A DNA stretch of 64,000 bases from NCBI RefSeq assembly GCF_041807905.1, contig NZ_JBGVSA010000016.1, forward strand, positions 1 through 64,000, given 5' to 3'. Below the pieces are notes generated by a model. That model was given only the letters and a program-made list of their open reading frames with translations. It was not told the origin of the DNA and ran no database searches. A program made the position numbers and the translations under genes. This stretch comes from JBGVSA01 sp041807905. Its GTDB lineage: Bacteria; Pseudomonadota; Gammaproteobacteria; Burkholderiales; Rhodocyclaceae. Positions within the stretch are counted from its first letter, which is position 1, and every line of letters starts with the position of its first letter. This document shows, in pieces, positions 49,758 to 57,938 of this stretch.

Positions 49758-51140
49758 ATGAGTGATCGCAAACTGCGCCTCGGCGCATTCATCATGGCCA
49801 CCGGCCACCACATCGCCGCATGGCGCCACCCCGGTTCGCAGATCGACTCGGGCGTGAACATCGACCACTACATCGACGTTGCACGCACCGCCGAGCGCGG
49901 CCTGTTCGACCAGGTCTTCGTGGCCGACAGTCCGGGCCTGCGCAACCACGGCGACACCGAAGCCCTGTCGCGACAGGGCCGCGTGTCTTACTTCGAGCCG
50001 GTCACGCTGTGGTCCGCGCTCTCTGCCGTCACCAAACACGTCGGCTTTGTCGCCACGGCGTCGACCACGTACGAAGACCCGTACCTCCTGGCGCGCAAGT
50101 TCGCCTCGCTCGATCACATTTCAAAAGGGCGTGCGGCGTGGAACGTCGTGACGACCAGCGCCGACAACGTCTATGGCAACTTCGGGCTCGACCGCCACCC
50201 CTCCCCCGAAGAGCGCTACGAGCGCGCACACGAGTTCGTCGACGTGGTGAAAGGACTGTGGGACAGCTACGAGGACGACGCCTTCATCCGCGACGCGGAC
50301 AGTGGTGTGTACTTCGACCCATCGAAGCTCCACGCGCTCAACCACGTCGGCAAGCATTTCAGGGTGAGCGGGCCGCTCAACATCGAGCGCCCGCCGCAGG
50401 GCCACCCTGTGATCGTGCAGGCCGGTTCGTCCGAGCCGGGGCGCGAGCTTGCCGCCGCAACGGCGGAAGCGATCTTCACCGCGTGGACGAGCCTTGCCGA
50501 AGCGCAGTCGTTCTACCGCGACATCAAATCGCGCATGCGCAAGTACGGTCGTCGCCCCGAAGAGTTGCTGGTGCTGCCGGGTATCTCACCCGTCGTGGGC
50601 CGCACCGAAGAAGAAGCCCAGGCAAAGTGGGCGGCGCTGCAACGCCTGATTCACCCTTCCGTGGGGCTGTCGACCATCGCCCCATTCTGGCCGGGCGAAG
50701 ACCTGAGCAAGTGGAACCTCGATGAGCCGCCCCCTTACTATCCAGCATTGGAGGTCGGCCGCAACAGCCGGCAGAACGTGGTGCTCACGCTCGCGCAGCG
50801 CGAACGCTTTACCGTGCGCCAACTCTACGAATACCTCGCCGGCGCGCGCGGACATTGGGTCGTGGTGGGCACGCCGCAACAGATCGCCGACCAGATGCAG
50901 TCGTGGTTCGAGAACGAAGCTGCCGACGGCTTCAATGTCATGCCGCCGGTGCTGCCGGAATCGCTCAACGACTTCGTCGACCTTGTGATACCAGAACTTC
51001 AGCGGCGAGGCCTGTTCCGCACGGCCTACGAGGGCACCACCTTGCGCGAAAACCTCGGGCTCGCGCGCCCGGCGAATCGCTTTACGCTCGAACGTCGCGC
51101 TGCTCAAGCAGCGGCACAGGCCGAAACCGCCACAGCCTGA
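49758..51140 (+). CDS. NtaA/SnaA/DszA-family FMN-dependent monooxygenase
   Basis: This 460-residue bacterial-luciferase-like flavin monooxygenase belongs to the NtaA/DszA/DmoA group, which oxidises nitrilotriacetate, dibenzothiophene sulfone, dimethyl sulfide and similar molecules using FMNH2 from a partner reductase. Family signs are HHIAAWRHPGSQ near the start, HISKGRAAWNVVTTS, ERYERAHEFVDVVKGLWDSYEDDAF (read as ERYERAHEFVDVVK and GLWDSYEDD), VIVQAGSSEPGRELAA and the C-terminal DGFNVMPP. The substrate is unknown. An SsuE-type reductase lies convergently downstream. The start follows GGAG, and a sigma-54 promoter is about 60 bp upstream. Confidence 0.92.
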   Translation: MSDRKLRLGAFIMATGHHIAAWRHPGSQIDSGVNIDHYIDVARTAERGLFDQVFVADSPGLRNHGDTEALSRQGRVSYFEPVTLWSALSAVTKHVGFVATASTTYEDPYLLARKFASLDHISKGRAAWNVVTTSADNVYGNFGLDRHPSPEERYERAHEFVDVVKGLWDSYEDDAFIRDADSGVYFDPSKLHALNHVGKHFRVSGPLNIERPPQGHPVIVQAGSSEPGRELAAATAEAIFTAWTSLAEAQSFYRDIKSRMRKYGRRPEELLVLPGISPVVGRTEEEAQAKWAALQRLIHPSVGLSTIAPFWPGEDLSKWNLDEPPPYYPALEVGRNSRQNVVLTLAQRERFTVRQLYEYLAGARGHWVVVGTPQQIADQMQSWFENEAADGFNVMPPVLPESLNDFVDLVIPELQRRGLFRTAYEGTTLRENLGLARPANRFTLERRAAQAAAQAETATA

Positions 51141-51154
51141 GCGCACAAACGAAT

Positions 51155-51179
51155 CCGGGGGGACATGCCCCCCGGTTTT
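51155..51179 (+). terminator. Intrinsic terminator after the monooxygenase gene
   Basis: An 8-bp perfect stem (CCGGGGGG / CCCCCCGG) with a 5-nt loop is followed by TTTT, 15 nt after the stop codon. Confidence 0.85.
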
Positions 51180-51203
51180 CGTTACGGCCGCGTCCGGATG
51201 CGT

Positions 51204-51803
51204 TCAGACGCTGACCTGTACCGCAGAAAAACTGATCGGCGCCGACTGCCGCGCACGCAGCGAATCATGATGCTGGCTGCGCAGGCGCTCCAGTAACAAG
51301 CCGATGGCGTCGTCCACGCGATGCGCGATGATCGGGTCCAACGCCAGGGCGCCGGTGGCCGCGTCCTGCACGATCTGCGAATCGAGCGCACTGACGGGCG
51401 ATATCACTTCGCGCGCGCCCAACGCGGCCAGCACCGGTCTGATCGTGAAGTCCAGCGCCAGCACATGCAGCGGACTGCCTGCCGACGACACCGGCAGCAC
51501 CAGCTTTCCTTCCAGCGCCTTCTGCGGCAGCAGATCGAGAAAGGCCTTGAGCAGCCCGCTGTAGGCCGCCTTGTAGATGGGGCTGGACAGCACCACCGCG
51601 CGGGCCGACTCCACCTCGGTGACGGCGGCGGCGATATCGATGTCGTCGACGCGCGCACCGAGCAGTGCGTCGGCCGGCAGATCGCGCAACGCGATCCATC
51701 GGGTCAGTTCCCCCTGTGCGGCGATGCGCTCGCGCACACTGGACAGCAACAACGCGCTGCGCGACCGCGCGGACGGACTACCTGAAATGAATACGATGCT
51801 CAT
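51204..51803 (-). CDS. ssuE: NADPH-dependent FMN reductase, SsuE type
   Basis: This is a 199-residue flavodoxin-fold reductase. The phosphate loop is ISGSPSARSRS at the N-terminus. SSPIYKAAYSGLLKAFLDLLP and the TIRPVLAALGA segment are characteristic of SsuE-like FMN reductases. It would supply FMNH2 to the adjacent two-component monooxygenase. It is transcribed leftwards, convergent with the monooxygenase and divergent from the amidohydrolase. No -24/-12 promoter was found in front of it. Confidence 0.92.
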   Translation of the reverse strand: MSIVFISGSPSARSRSALLLSSVRERIAAQGELTRWIALRDLPADALLGARVDDIDIAAAVTEVESARAVVLSSPIYKAAYSGLLKAFLDLLPQKALEGKLVLPVSSAGSPLHVLALDFTIRPVLAALGAREVISPVSALDSQIVQDAATGALALDPIIAHRVDDAIGLLLERLRSQHHDSLRARQSAPISFSAVQVSV

Positions 51804-52124
51804 GTCGATGACGATCCCAAGAAAGATGCGATGACTCTAGAAGGCGAACGTCGCCCTTGAGAACCAAGATTTCGTCAGTTGCATATGCGACGGTCGAATA
51901 AGTCACGCCACGATGTGCGGCCTTGAACAGCGCCACCTCGTCGCTGCTGCATTCTCCGCAGTCCGCGTCGTCGTCCGACTCTGATCGCGAGGCTCGCGGA
52001 GCGAAGCGCCACGGGGCTTTGCGGCACATGTCACAAGAATGGCACGGGCTTTGCCATGCAGTCGGCAGGGGTACGCGGCGCACGCTGCACGCGCACCCTT
52101 CTACAACATGAACCGGAGCCCCAC
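51804..52124. other. Control region upstream of the amidohydrolase
   Basis: This 321-bp divergent region has no gene. It holds the sigma-54 promoter at 52040-52055, a CACGCCACG 9-mer at 51904-51912 (137 bp upstream of the -24 GG, compared with 135 bp in the monooxygenase region), a palindrome CGCGAG-G-CTCGCG at 51986-51998 and GCATATGC at 51881-51888. Any of these could be an activator site. Confidence 0.55.
52040..52055 (+). promoter_or_regulatory. Sigma-54 promoter of the amidohydrolase gene
   Basis: TGGCACG-GGCT-TTGCC has GG (52041-52042) and GC (52053-52054) exactly 10 nt apart and matches the consensus TGGCACG-N4-TTGCA in all but the last base. The start would be near 52066, about 60 nt before the gene. 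Confidence 0.8.
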
Positions 52125-53648
52125 ATGAACGATCGCCTGTCGCGCCTACAGTTATCCCCCTCGGTCGCCGTGAAGAACACGCTCGACTATCCCGTCATCG
52201 ACACCGACGTGCATGTCAACGACTACACGCCGGATCTGGAGGACTACGTCTCTCATCACGGCGGCGTGCACCTGGTCGACGCGTTGCGCAAGGCAAGCGA
52301 AGACCGCATCGCGCGCGGCGGCATCGGCAATGGCAAGAACTGGTACGAACAGACGCCCGAAGAGCGACAGTATTACCGCTCCATCCGCTCGCCGTGGTGG
52401 GCGCGCGTTACCAAGAACACGCTCGACGTGGCCACCTACCACCTGCCGGAATTGTTCGCCGAGCGGCAGGCCGAGCAGGGTTCGGACTACTCGGTGCTGT
52501 TCCCCAACAATGTACTGGCACCGCTCGGTGTGCGCGACAAGGATTCGCGCACGGCGCTGTCGCGCGCCATCAATCACTACCACGCCGATCTGTGGCGCAA
52601 GTACAGCGCGAACCTCACTCCGGTGGCCGGCATTCCGCTGCATACGCCGGAAGAAGGCATCGCCGAGCTCGATTTCGCCATCAACACGCTGGGACTCAAG
52701 GCCATCAACATCGCCGGCAGCGTGAGCCGGCCGATCCGCGCGCTGGCGGACCGTTTTCCCATCGACAAGCACCCGGAACTGCGCAAGTACATTTCGTACC
52801 AGGACTTCCTCGGGCTCGACAGCGAATATGACTACGATCCGTTCTGGGCCAGGGTGGTCGAACTCGGCGTGCCAATCCTCACGCACTACGGCAGCCAGGG
52901 CTGGACGGGGCGGAGTTCAATTTCCAACTACATGAACAACCACATCGGCCACTTTGCCGATGGCACCGAAGCGTTTGCCAAGGCGCTGTTCTTCGGCGGC
53001 GTGACGCGCCGCTTCCCCAAGCTGCGCGCGGGCTTTCTCGAAGGCGGCGCGGACTGGGGCGCACGCGTCTACATTCACCTCGTCGATCGCTGGAACAAAC
53101 GCAGCCGCAAGGGTCTGGAAAACTACGATCCGCTGGCGACCGATCGCGAGCAGCTCGCCGCACTCTTCCGCCAATATGGCGCCGACCTGGTGAAGGATCG
53201 CAGCGTCGCGGGCGAAGACCTCATCCGCGACACGCTCGGCGCGCACTACACGCGCGATGCGCGACGCCCGCGCGACGAAGAGCTGGAAGACTTCGCCGCC
53301 GCCGGGATCGAAAAAGTGGAAGACATCAAGTCGCGCTGGGTGGACAACTTCTTCTTCGGTTCCGAATCGGACGACCGCACGCTCGCTCACGCCTTCAACG
53401 ACAAGGCTAGTCCGCTGGGCACCAAGATCAATGCGATCTACTCGTCCGATGTCGGCCATTGGGACGTGCCCGACCTGACCGAAGCACTGGCCGAAGCGCA
53501 CGCGCTGGTGGACGACGGCCTCATCACCGAAGCCGATTTCAAGGCCTACATGTTCGAGAATCCGTACCGCTTGTACACCGAAGCCAACGCGGATTTCTTC
53601 AAGGGCACGGTCATCGAGCAGAAGCTCGCCGGCAAGGCTGCCGTGTAG
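52125..53648 (+). CDS. Amidohydrolase-family protein (ACMSD-like TIM barrel)
   Basis: This 507-residue metal-dependent hydrolase or decarboxylase has a TIM barrel with the first metal motif in DTDVHVND (Asp28, His30), a central VPILTHYGSQGW and FLEGGADWGARVYIHLVDRW. The C-terminal SSDVGHWDVPD presumably holds the catalytic Asp. The family covers aminocarboxymuconate semialdehyde decarboxylase and related enzymes. The length of about 500 is longer than ACMSD itself. The start follows CCGGAG and the sigma-54 promoter. Its substrate may be the product of the nearby monooxygenase, but this is inferred. Confidence 0.85.
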   Translation: MNDRLSRLQLSPSVAVKNTLDYPVIDTDVHVNDYTPDLEDYVSHHGGVHLVDALRKASEDRIARGGIGNGKNWYEQTPEERQYYRSIRSPWWARVTKNTLDVATYHLPELFAERQAEQGSDYSVLFPNNVLAPLGVRDKDSRTALSRAINHYHADLWRKYSANLTPVAGIPLHTPEEGIAELDFAINTLGLKAINIAGSVSRPIRALADRFPIDKHPELRKYISYQDFLGLDSEYDYDPFWARVVELGVPILTHYGSQGWTGRSSISNYMNNHIGHFADGTEAFAKALFFGGVTRRFPKLRAGFLEGGADWGARVYIHLVDRWNKRSRKGLENYDPLATDREQLAALFRQYGADLVKDRSVAGEDLIRDTLGAHYTRDARRPRDEELEDFAAAGIEKVEDIKSRWVDNFFFGSESDDRTLAHAFNDKASPLGTKINAIYSSDVGHWDVPDLTEALAEAHALVDDGLITEADFKAYMFENPYRLYTEANADFFKGTVIEQKLAGKAAV

Positions 53649-53676
53649 GCGGAAAGGTCTCCCTCGTGTCGTGCTG

Positions 53677-53704
53677 CGCCCGGCCGCGTGCCGGGCGTTT
53701 TTTT
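53677..53704 (+). terminator. Intrinsic terminator after the amidohydrolase gene
   Basis: An 8-bp stem (CGCCCGGC / GCCGGGCG) with a CGCGT loop is followed by seven T residues, about 30 nt after the stop codon. Confidence 0.9.
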
Positions 53705-53741
53705 GAACTGCGCGGTCGGCAAGACAGGCGCGGCGCGTTGG

Positions 53742-55157
53742 CTAGGCCCGAAAAACCACCCGCGCCCGCAGACCGGTGACTTCGTCCGGATTGGCTTCGA
53801 GCGTGACGGCGGCACCAAGCGTGCGGGCGATCTCGCGCACGATGGCAAGGCCCAGCCCGGTGCCTTCGGCGTCATTCGACAGCCGCACGAAACGCTCGAA
53901 GACACGTTCGCGCGATTCGGCCGGGATACCGGGGCCGTTGTCATCCACGCACAGTTCCGCCTGTTTCTCCGTGCCGCGCACGCTGACCGTCACGCGACCG
54001 CCTTCGGGCGTGTAGCGCAAGGCGTTGTCGAGCAGGTTGGCGATAAGCGCGTCGAGCAATGCCGGCTGCGCCCGCACGCGGATGATGGAGTCGACCGATG
54101 GCAGGTTCATGCCGAGGTCGATGCGCCGCAGTTCGGCCTGCGCGGCCAGGTGCTCGACGCAACGGAGCGCACATTGCGCGAGGTCGACCGGCTCCAGGCG
54201 CGCCGGCGCATTGCTGGAGTGCTCTGCCTGGGCGAGCATCAACAGCTTGTTGGTCACGTCGACGAGTTGGCGATTGCTGTTCTGCAGTGCGCGCAGTGCG
54301 GCGTCCATGTCGTCGACACGCTCATGCTGCCGTGCCATGCGCGCGAATTCGAGCTGCGACGCCTGCAATGCCAGCGGCGTGCGCAACTGGTGCGCCGCGT
54401 CGGCAATGAAACGCCGCTGCCCCTGCCCGTAGGCGCGCAGCTTACGCGCGAAGCTGTTCACCGTGTCGGCCACCGGGCGCAGCTCGGTATGCAGGCGGCG
54501 TGTGTCGATGTTGAAGTCCTCCAACCGCGAGGGGTCCTGCGCGGCGATCTGTTCGTTCAGCCACGCCAGCGGCCGCAGTTCGCGCGTCAGTGCAAAGACC
54601 GTCAACACAACGGCCAGCAGGAGAGCGATGACGAGGTACGTGACCGTCGGCAGCCAGAGCGAATCGACCATGCGATCGTGGCTGCGCGTGGTCTTGCCGA
54701 CAAAGATGTTGATGTCGCGCTCCTGCCCGCCGTCGTACATCGGCCGTCGTGTCATGACCGCGCGGATGGGCTGGCCGCGGAACACCGTGTCGTACCACTG
54801 CGCACGATCCGCCCCCGCCAGCTTGAGTTGCGGCGGCGGAGGGAATTCGGGCGAGCCAACCAGCACCATGCCGCTACCATCGGTCACGCTCAGGAACACC
54901 TGGTCGCGCTCGGGCGATACGAACAGGCTGAGCGCCGAAGGCGGCACACTGGCGCGCACGTTGTCGTCCTCCCAGATCAGACGGTCGGACAGCACCTTGG
55001 CGGAAGCCAGCAGGTCGCGGTCCTGCACGTAGTCGGCCACGGCCACGGCGTGCTGCCAGCTGAGGTAACCGCACACCAGCACGAAGGCCGACAGCGGCAG
55101 GAGCAGCCATGCGGCAAGGCGCACGCGCAGGCTGGTGATCGAGCCCGGCACGATCAT
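53742..55157 (-). CDS. TctE-like sensor histidine kinase
   Basis: This 471-residue kinase has an N-terminal helix (about 12-34), a periplasmic 2CSK_N-like domain (QDRDLLASAKVLSDRLIWED) and a second helix (about 170-190). The DHp has His256 in ADAAHQLRTPLALQ, and the HATPase has the N box NLLDNALRYT, DDNGPGIP and GTGLGLAIV. The AAHQLRTPL form marks the TctE/QseC group that senses carboxylates and similar compounds. The start at 55157 overlaps the regulator stop as ATGA. Confidence 0.92.
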   Translation of the reverse strand: MIVPGSITSLRVRLAAWLLLPLSAFVLVCGYLSWQHAVAVADYVQDRDLLASAKVLSDRLIWEDDNVRASVPPSALSLFVSPERDQVFLSVTDGSGMVLVGSPEFPPPPQLKLAGADRAQWYDTVFRGQPIRAVMTRRPMYDGGQERDINIFVGKTTRSHDRMVDSLWLPTVTYLVIALLLAVVLTVFALTRELRPLAWLNEQIAAQDPSRLEDFNIDTRRLHTELRPVADTVNSFARKLRAYGQGQRRFIADAAHQLRTPLALQASQLEFARMARQHERVDDMDAALRALQNSNRQLVDVTNKLLMLAQAEHSSNAPARLEPVDLAQCALRCVEHLAAQAELRRIDLGMNLPSVDSIIRVRAQPALLDALIANLLDNALRYTPEGGRVTVSVRGTEKQAELCVDDNGPGIPAESRERVFERFVRLSNDAEGTGLGLAIVREIARTLGAAVTLEANPDEVTGLRARVVFRA

Positions 55158-55831
55158 CGTTCGTCGCGCGTGCGCAGCAGGTAGCCGACGCCACGCAAGG
55201 TGATGATGGCCGCCTGGCTGGGTTCGAGCTTGCGGCGCAGACGGTGGATGTAAAGATCGATGGCGTCGGCGCTGGCCGAGTCGTCGCCCATGCCGAAAAG
55301 GCTGTCGATGAGTGCCTGCTTCGGCACGGTGGTACCGACCTTGAGCATCATCGCTTCGAGCAGGGCGCGCTCGCGCGGCGGCAGCGGCAACGCCTGCCCG
55401 GCCAGTGAGAACTGCCGTGTATTGAGGTCGTAACGCAGGTCGCCGCACGCGATGTCGTTCGACTTTCCCGGCAGGCGGCGCCGCACGATGGCCTTGATGC
55501 GCGCTACCAGTTCGCGGCTCTCCACCGGCTTGACGATGTAATCGTCCGCACCGATTTCCAGGCACTGCACCTTCTGGTCGAGCGAATCGGAAGCGGTCAG
55601 CACGATCAACGGCGCGTCGTCGCCCCGCTCACGCAGGCGGCGCAGCACGCCCTTGCCGGTGAGACCGGGAATGTTCAGGTCGAGGAGCACAACTTCGTAG
55701 CGGGTCTGCCTCAGCAAGGTGTCGGCGGCGCCGCCGTCGGTCACGTGGTCCACTTCAAAGCCCTGCTCGCGCAGCAGGCTCACCAGCCACAGCGCCAGTT
55801 CGGCGCTGTCTTCAATCAGCAGGATTCTCAT
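55154..55831 (-). CDS. TctD-like response regulator
   Basis: This 225-residue OmpR-type regulator has Asp7/Asp8-region acidic residues (LIEDSAE), phospho-acceptor Asp51 in LLDLNIPG and Lys in YIVKPVESRELVAR. The winged helix contains PRERALLEAMMLKVG and ADAIDLYIHRLRRKL. It is co-transcribed with the kinase (ATGA overlap) and divergent from the ABC transporter at 56076, which is its likely target. A 39-codon upstream frame is rejected. Confidence 0.92.
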   Translation of the reverse strand: MRILLIEDSAELALWLVSLLREQGFEVDHVTDGGAADTLLRQTRYEVVLLDLNIPGLTGKGVLRRLRERGDDAPLIVLTASDSLDQKVQCLEIGADDYIVKPVESRELVARIKAIVRRRLPGKSNDIACGDLRYDLNTRQFSLAGQALPLPPRERALLEAMMLKVGTTVPKQALIDSLFGMGDDSASADAIDLYIHRLRRKLEPSQAAIITLRGVGYLLRTRDER

Positions 55832-55924
55832 GTCGGTCTGTATTTGTGTAATGGCAGGCACTGCGATGGCGCCCGCACGGCAAGGGTAACGCGTCCCGCC
55901 GCCGCGAGCGAAGTTGCCCGCGCC

Positions 55925-55939
55925 GTATTGGGGAAATAC
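55925..55939. promoter_or_regulatory. Inverted repeat between tctD-like and ABC genes
   Basis: GTATT-GGGGA-AATAC is a perfect 5-bp inverted repeat in the 244-bp divergent region. It is a candidate binding site for the adjacent TctD-like regulator. No direct evidence exists. Confidence 0.35.
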
Positions 55940-56075
55940 ATGAGTCACGATGCGCCGCAGCGAAAGCTCGATGAAAGGTTGCGCTTCCTAGACTGGCCTC
56001 GCATCAACAAGAATCCGCCGCCACGAAAGCTGCGGTCCCGCGCGGAGCCCCGCGCCCCATAGGAGACCACTCGTC

Positions 56076-57107
56076 ATGCGTACGTTTCATCGTCACCTGA
56101 TCGCCACCGCCGTGTGTGCAACGCTCGCCGGCACCGTTTCGATGGCGCAGGCAGCAGAGCCGATCACCATCATGGTCGGCGGCATAAACAAGATCATCTA
56201 CCTGCCCGCCAAGCTGACCGAAGCGCTCGGCTACTTCAAGGACGAAGGACTCGACGTCGAGCTGCAATCGCAGCCAGCCGGCGTCGACGCCGAAAACCAG
56301 TTGATTGCCGGCGCCGTGCAGGGCGTGGTGGGTTTCTATGACCACACCATCGACCTGCAGAGCAAGGGCAAGGAAATCGAAGCCATCGCCGTGTTCTGCA
56401 AGGTGCCGGGCGAAGTCGAACTGGTGTCGACGCAGGCTGCGCCGACCTTCAAGACCATGGCCGACGCCAAGGGCAAGACGCTGGGCGTGACGGGCCTGGG
56501 TTCGTCGACCGACTTCCTGTCGCGCTACCTGGTGGAACGCCAGGGGGTGGCGTCCAAGGATTACTCGCTGCTGCCCGTGGGCGCCGGCGACACCTTCATC
56601 GCGGCGATGAAGCAGGACCGCATCCAGGCTGGCATGACGACCGAACCGACGGTGTCGGCCATGATCAAGCGCGGCGAAGCCAAGGTGCTGGTCGACATGC
56701 GCACCGAGCAAGGCACGCGCGCCGCGCTCGGCGGCCTGTACCCGGCGGCGAGCTTCTACGTGCAGAACAGTTGGGCCGAAACGCATAAGGACGAGGCCAC
56801 GAAGCTGGCCCGCGCATTCGCCCGCACCATGGCCTACATCCACACGCACACCGCCGAGCAGATCGCCGACAAGATGCCCAAGGACTACTACGGCGGCGAC
56901 AAGGCGCTGTACGTCCAGGCGCTGGACGCTTCGCTGCCGATGTTCACCGAAGACGGCAAGATGCCCGCCGGCGGCCCGGAAACCGTGCTGCAGGTGCTCG
57001 CCACGTACAAGCCGCAGGTCAAGAGCAAGAACATCGACCTGTCGAAGACCTACACCAACGCTTACGTAACGGCCGGGGCGAGCGTGGCAAAGGCGACCGC
57101 AAAATGA
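56076..57107 (+). CDS. ABC substrate-binding protein (NMT1/THI5-like)
   Basis: This 343-residue periplasmic binding protein has a signal peptide ending near SMAQA. The SsuA/THI5 fold begins ITIMVGGINKIIYLPAKLTE. GYFKDEGLDVEL, the GVVGFYDHTIDLQSKGK stretch and LGVTGLGSSTDFLSRYL follow. It is the first gene of a complete transporter and overlaps the ATPase start by 4 nt. AGGAG precedes the ATG. The ligand is unknown. The TctDE-like system next door suggests a carboxylate- or aromatic-like compound. Confidence 0.92.
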   Translation: MRTFHRHLIATAVCATLAGTVSMAQAAEPITIMVGGINKIIYLPAKLTEALGYFKDEGLDVELQSQPAGVDAENQLIAGAVQGVVGFYDHTIDLQSKGKEIEAIAVFCKVPGEVELVSTQAAPTFKTMADAKGKTLGVTGLGSSTDFLSRYLVERQGVASKDYSLLPVGAGDTFIAAMKQDRIQAGMTTEPTVSAMIKRGEAKVLVDMRTEQGTRAALGGLYPAASFYVQNSWAETHKDEATKLARAFARTMAYIHTHTAEQIADKMPKDYYGGDKALYVQALDASLPMFTEDGKMPAGGPETVLQVLATYKPQVKSKNIDLSKTYTNAYVTAGASVAKATAK

Positions 57108-57883
57108 CCCAGCCGGCAATCGAATTCCGCAACGTCTCGCTGCGCTTCATCGATGCGAAGGGCAACGCCACGGTGGCGCTGCGCAACTTCAACATGGCGG
57201 TGGCACGTGGCGAATTCGTTGCCATCGTTGGACCGACGGGCTGCGGCAAGTCGACCACGCTGAACATGGCGACCGGCTTGCTCAAGCCCACGGTGGGTGA
57301 AGTGCGCGTGATGGGCCAAAAGGTGGACGGCATCGATCCGCGCATCGGTTTCGTCTTCCAGGCCGATGCCGTATTCCCCTGGCGCACGGTGATCCAGAAC
57401 GTGGCCGCAGGCCCCCTCTTCCGAGGCACGCCGAAGAAGGCGGCCATGGAGGAAGCCACCGACTGGGCGCAGCGCGTGGGACTGGGCAAGTTCCTCCACC
57501 ACTATCCGCACCAGCTCTCCGGCGGAATGCGCAAGCGCGTGGCACTGGCGCAGACCTTCATCAACAAGCCGGAGATCCTGTTGATGGACGAGCCCTTCTC
57601 GGCGCTCGACATGCAGACGCGCACGCTCATGCAGGACGAGCTGCTCAAGCTGTGGTCGGGCACGGGAGGCTCGGTGGTGTTCGTCACGCACGATCTGGAA
57701 GAAGCCATTGCATTGGCTGACCGCGTGTTCGTGCTGTCGGCCCGCCCGGGCATGCTCAAGCGCGTGTATGACATCGACCTGCCACGCCCGCGCGTGATGT
57801 CCGAGGTGAGATACGACGAGCAGTTCATCGAGCTGTCGCGCCAGATCTGGGCCGACCTGCGCGAAGAAGCCGTGCTCGCCTGA
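57104..57883 (+). CDS. ABC transporter ATP-binding protein, SsuB/TauB type
   Basis: This 259-residue ATPase has the Walker A GPTGCGKST (43-51), Q-loop in GFVFQADAVFPWRTV, signature LSGGMRKRVALAQ, Walker B ILLMDEPFSALD and H-loop VFVTHDLEEA. It belongs to the nitrate/sulfonate/taurine importer group. The ATG overlaps the binding-protein stop (ATGA). It is the only such ATPase in the window and could in principle also serve the ATPase-less operon at 45-49 kb, but that is speculation. Confidence 0.95.
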   Translation: MTQPAIEFRNVSLRFIDAKGNATVALRNFNMAVARGEFVAIVGPTGCGKSTTLNMATGLLKPTVGEVRVMGQKVDGIDPRIGFVFQADAVFPWRTVIQNVAAGPLFRGTPKKAAMEEATDWAQRVGLGKFLHHYPHQLSGGMRKRVALAQTFINKPEILLMDEPFSALDMQTRTLMQDELLKLWSGTGGSVVFVTHDLEEAIALADRVFVLSARPGMLKRVYDIDLPRPRVMSEVRYDEQFIELSRQIWADLREEAVLA

Positions 57884-57938
57884 TGCCACATTTGCCGGGC
57901 GCACTGCGCGCCCGCAGCCCCAAATCGGAGTAGTCCCC

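Noticed and set aside
55949..56075. Sigma-54 promoter before the complete ABC transporter
   Set aside because: TGGCCTCGCATCAAC lacks GC at the required 10-nt spacing. No other GG-N10-GC site with flanking matches was seen.
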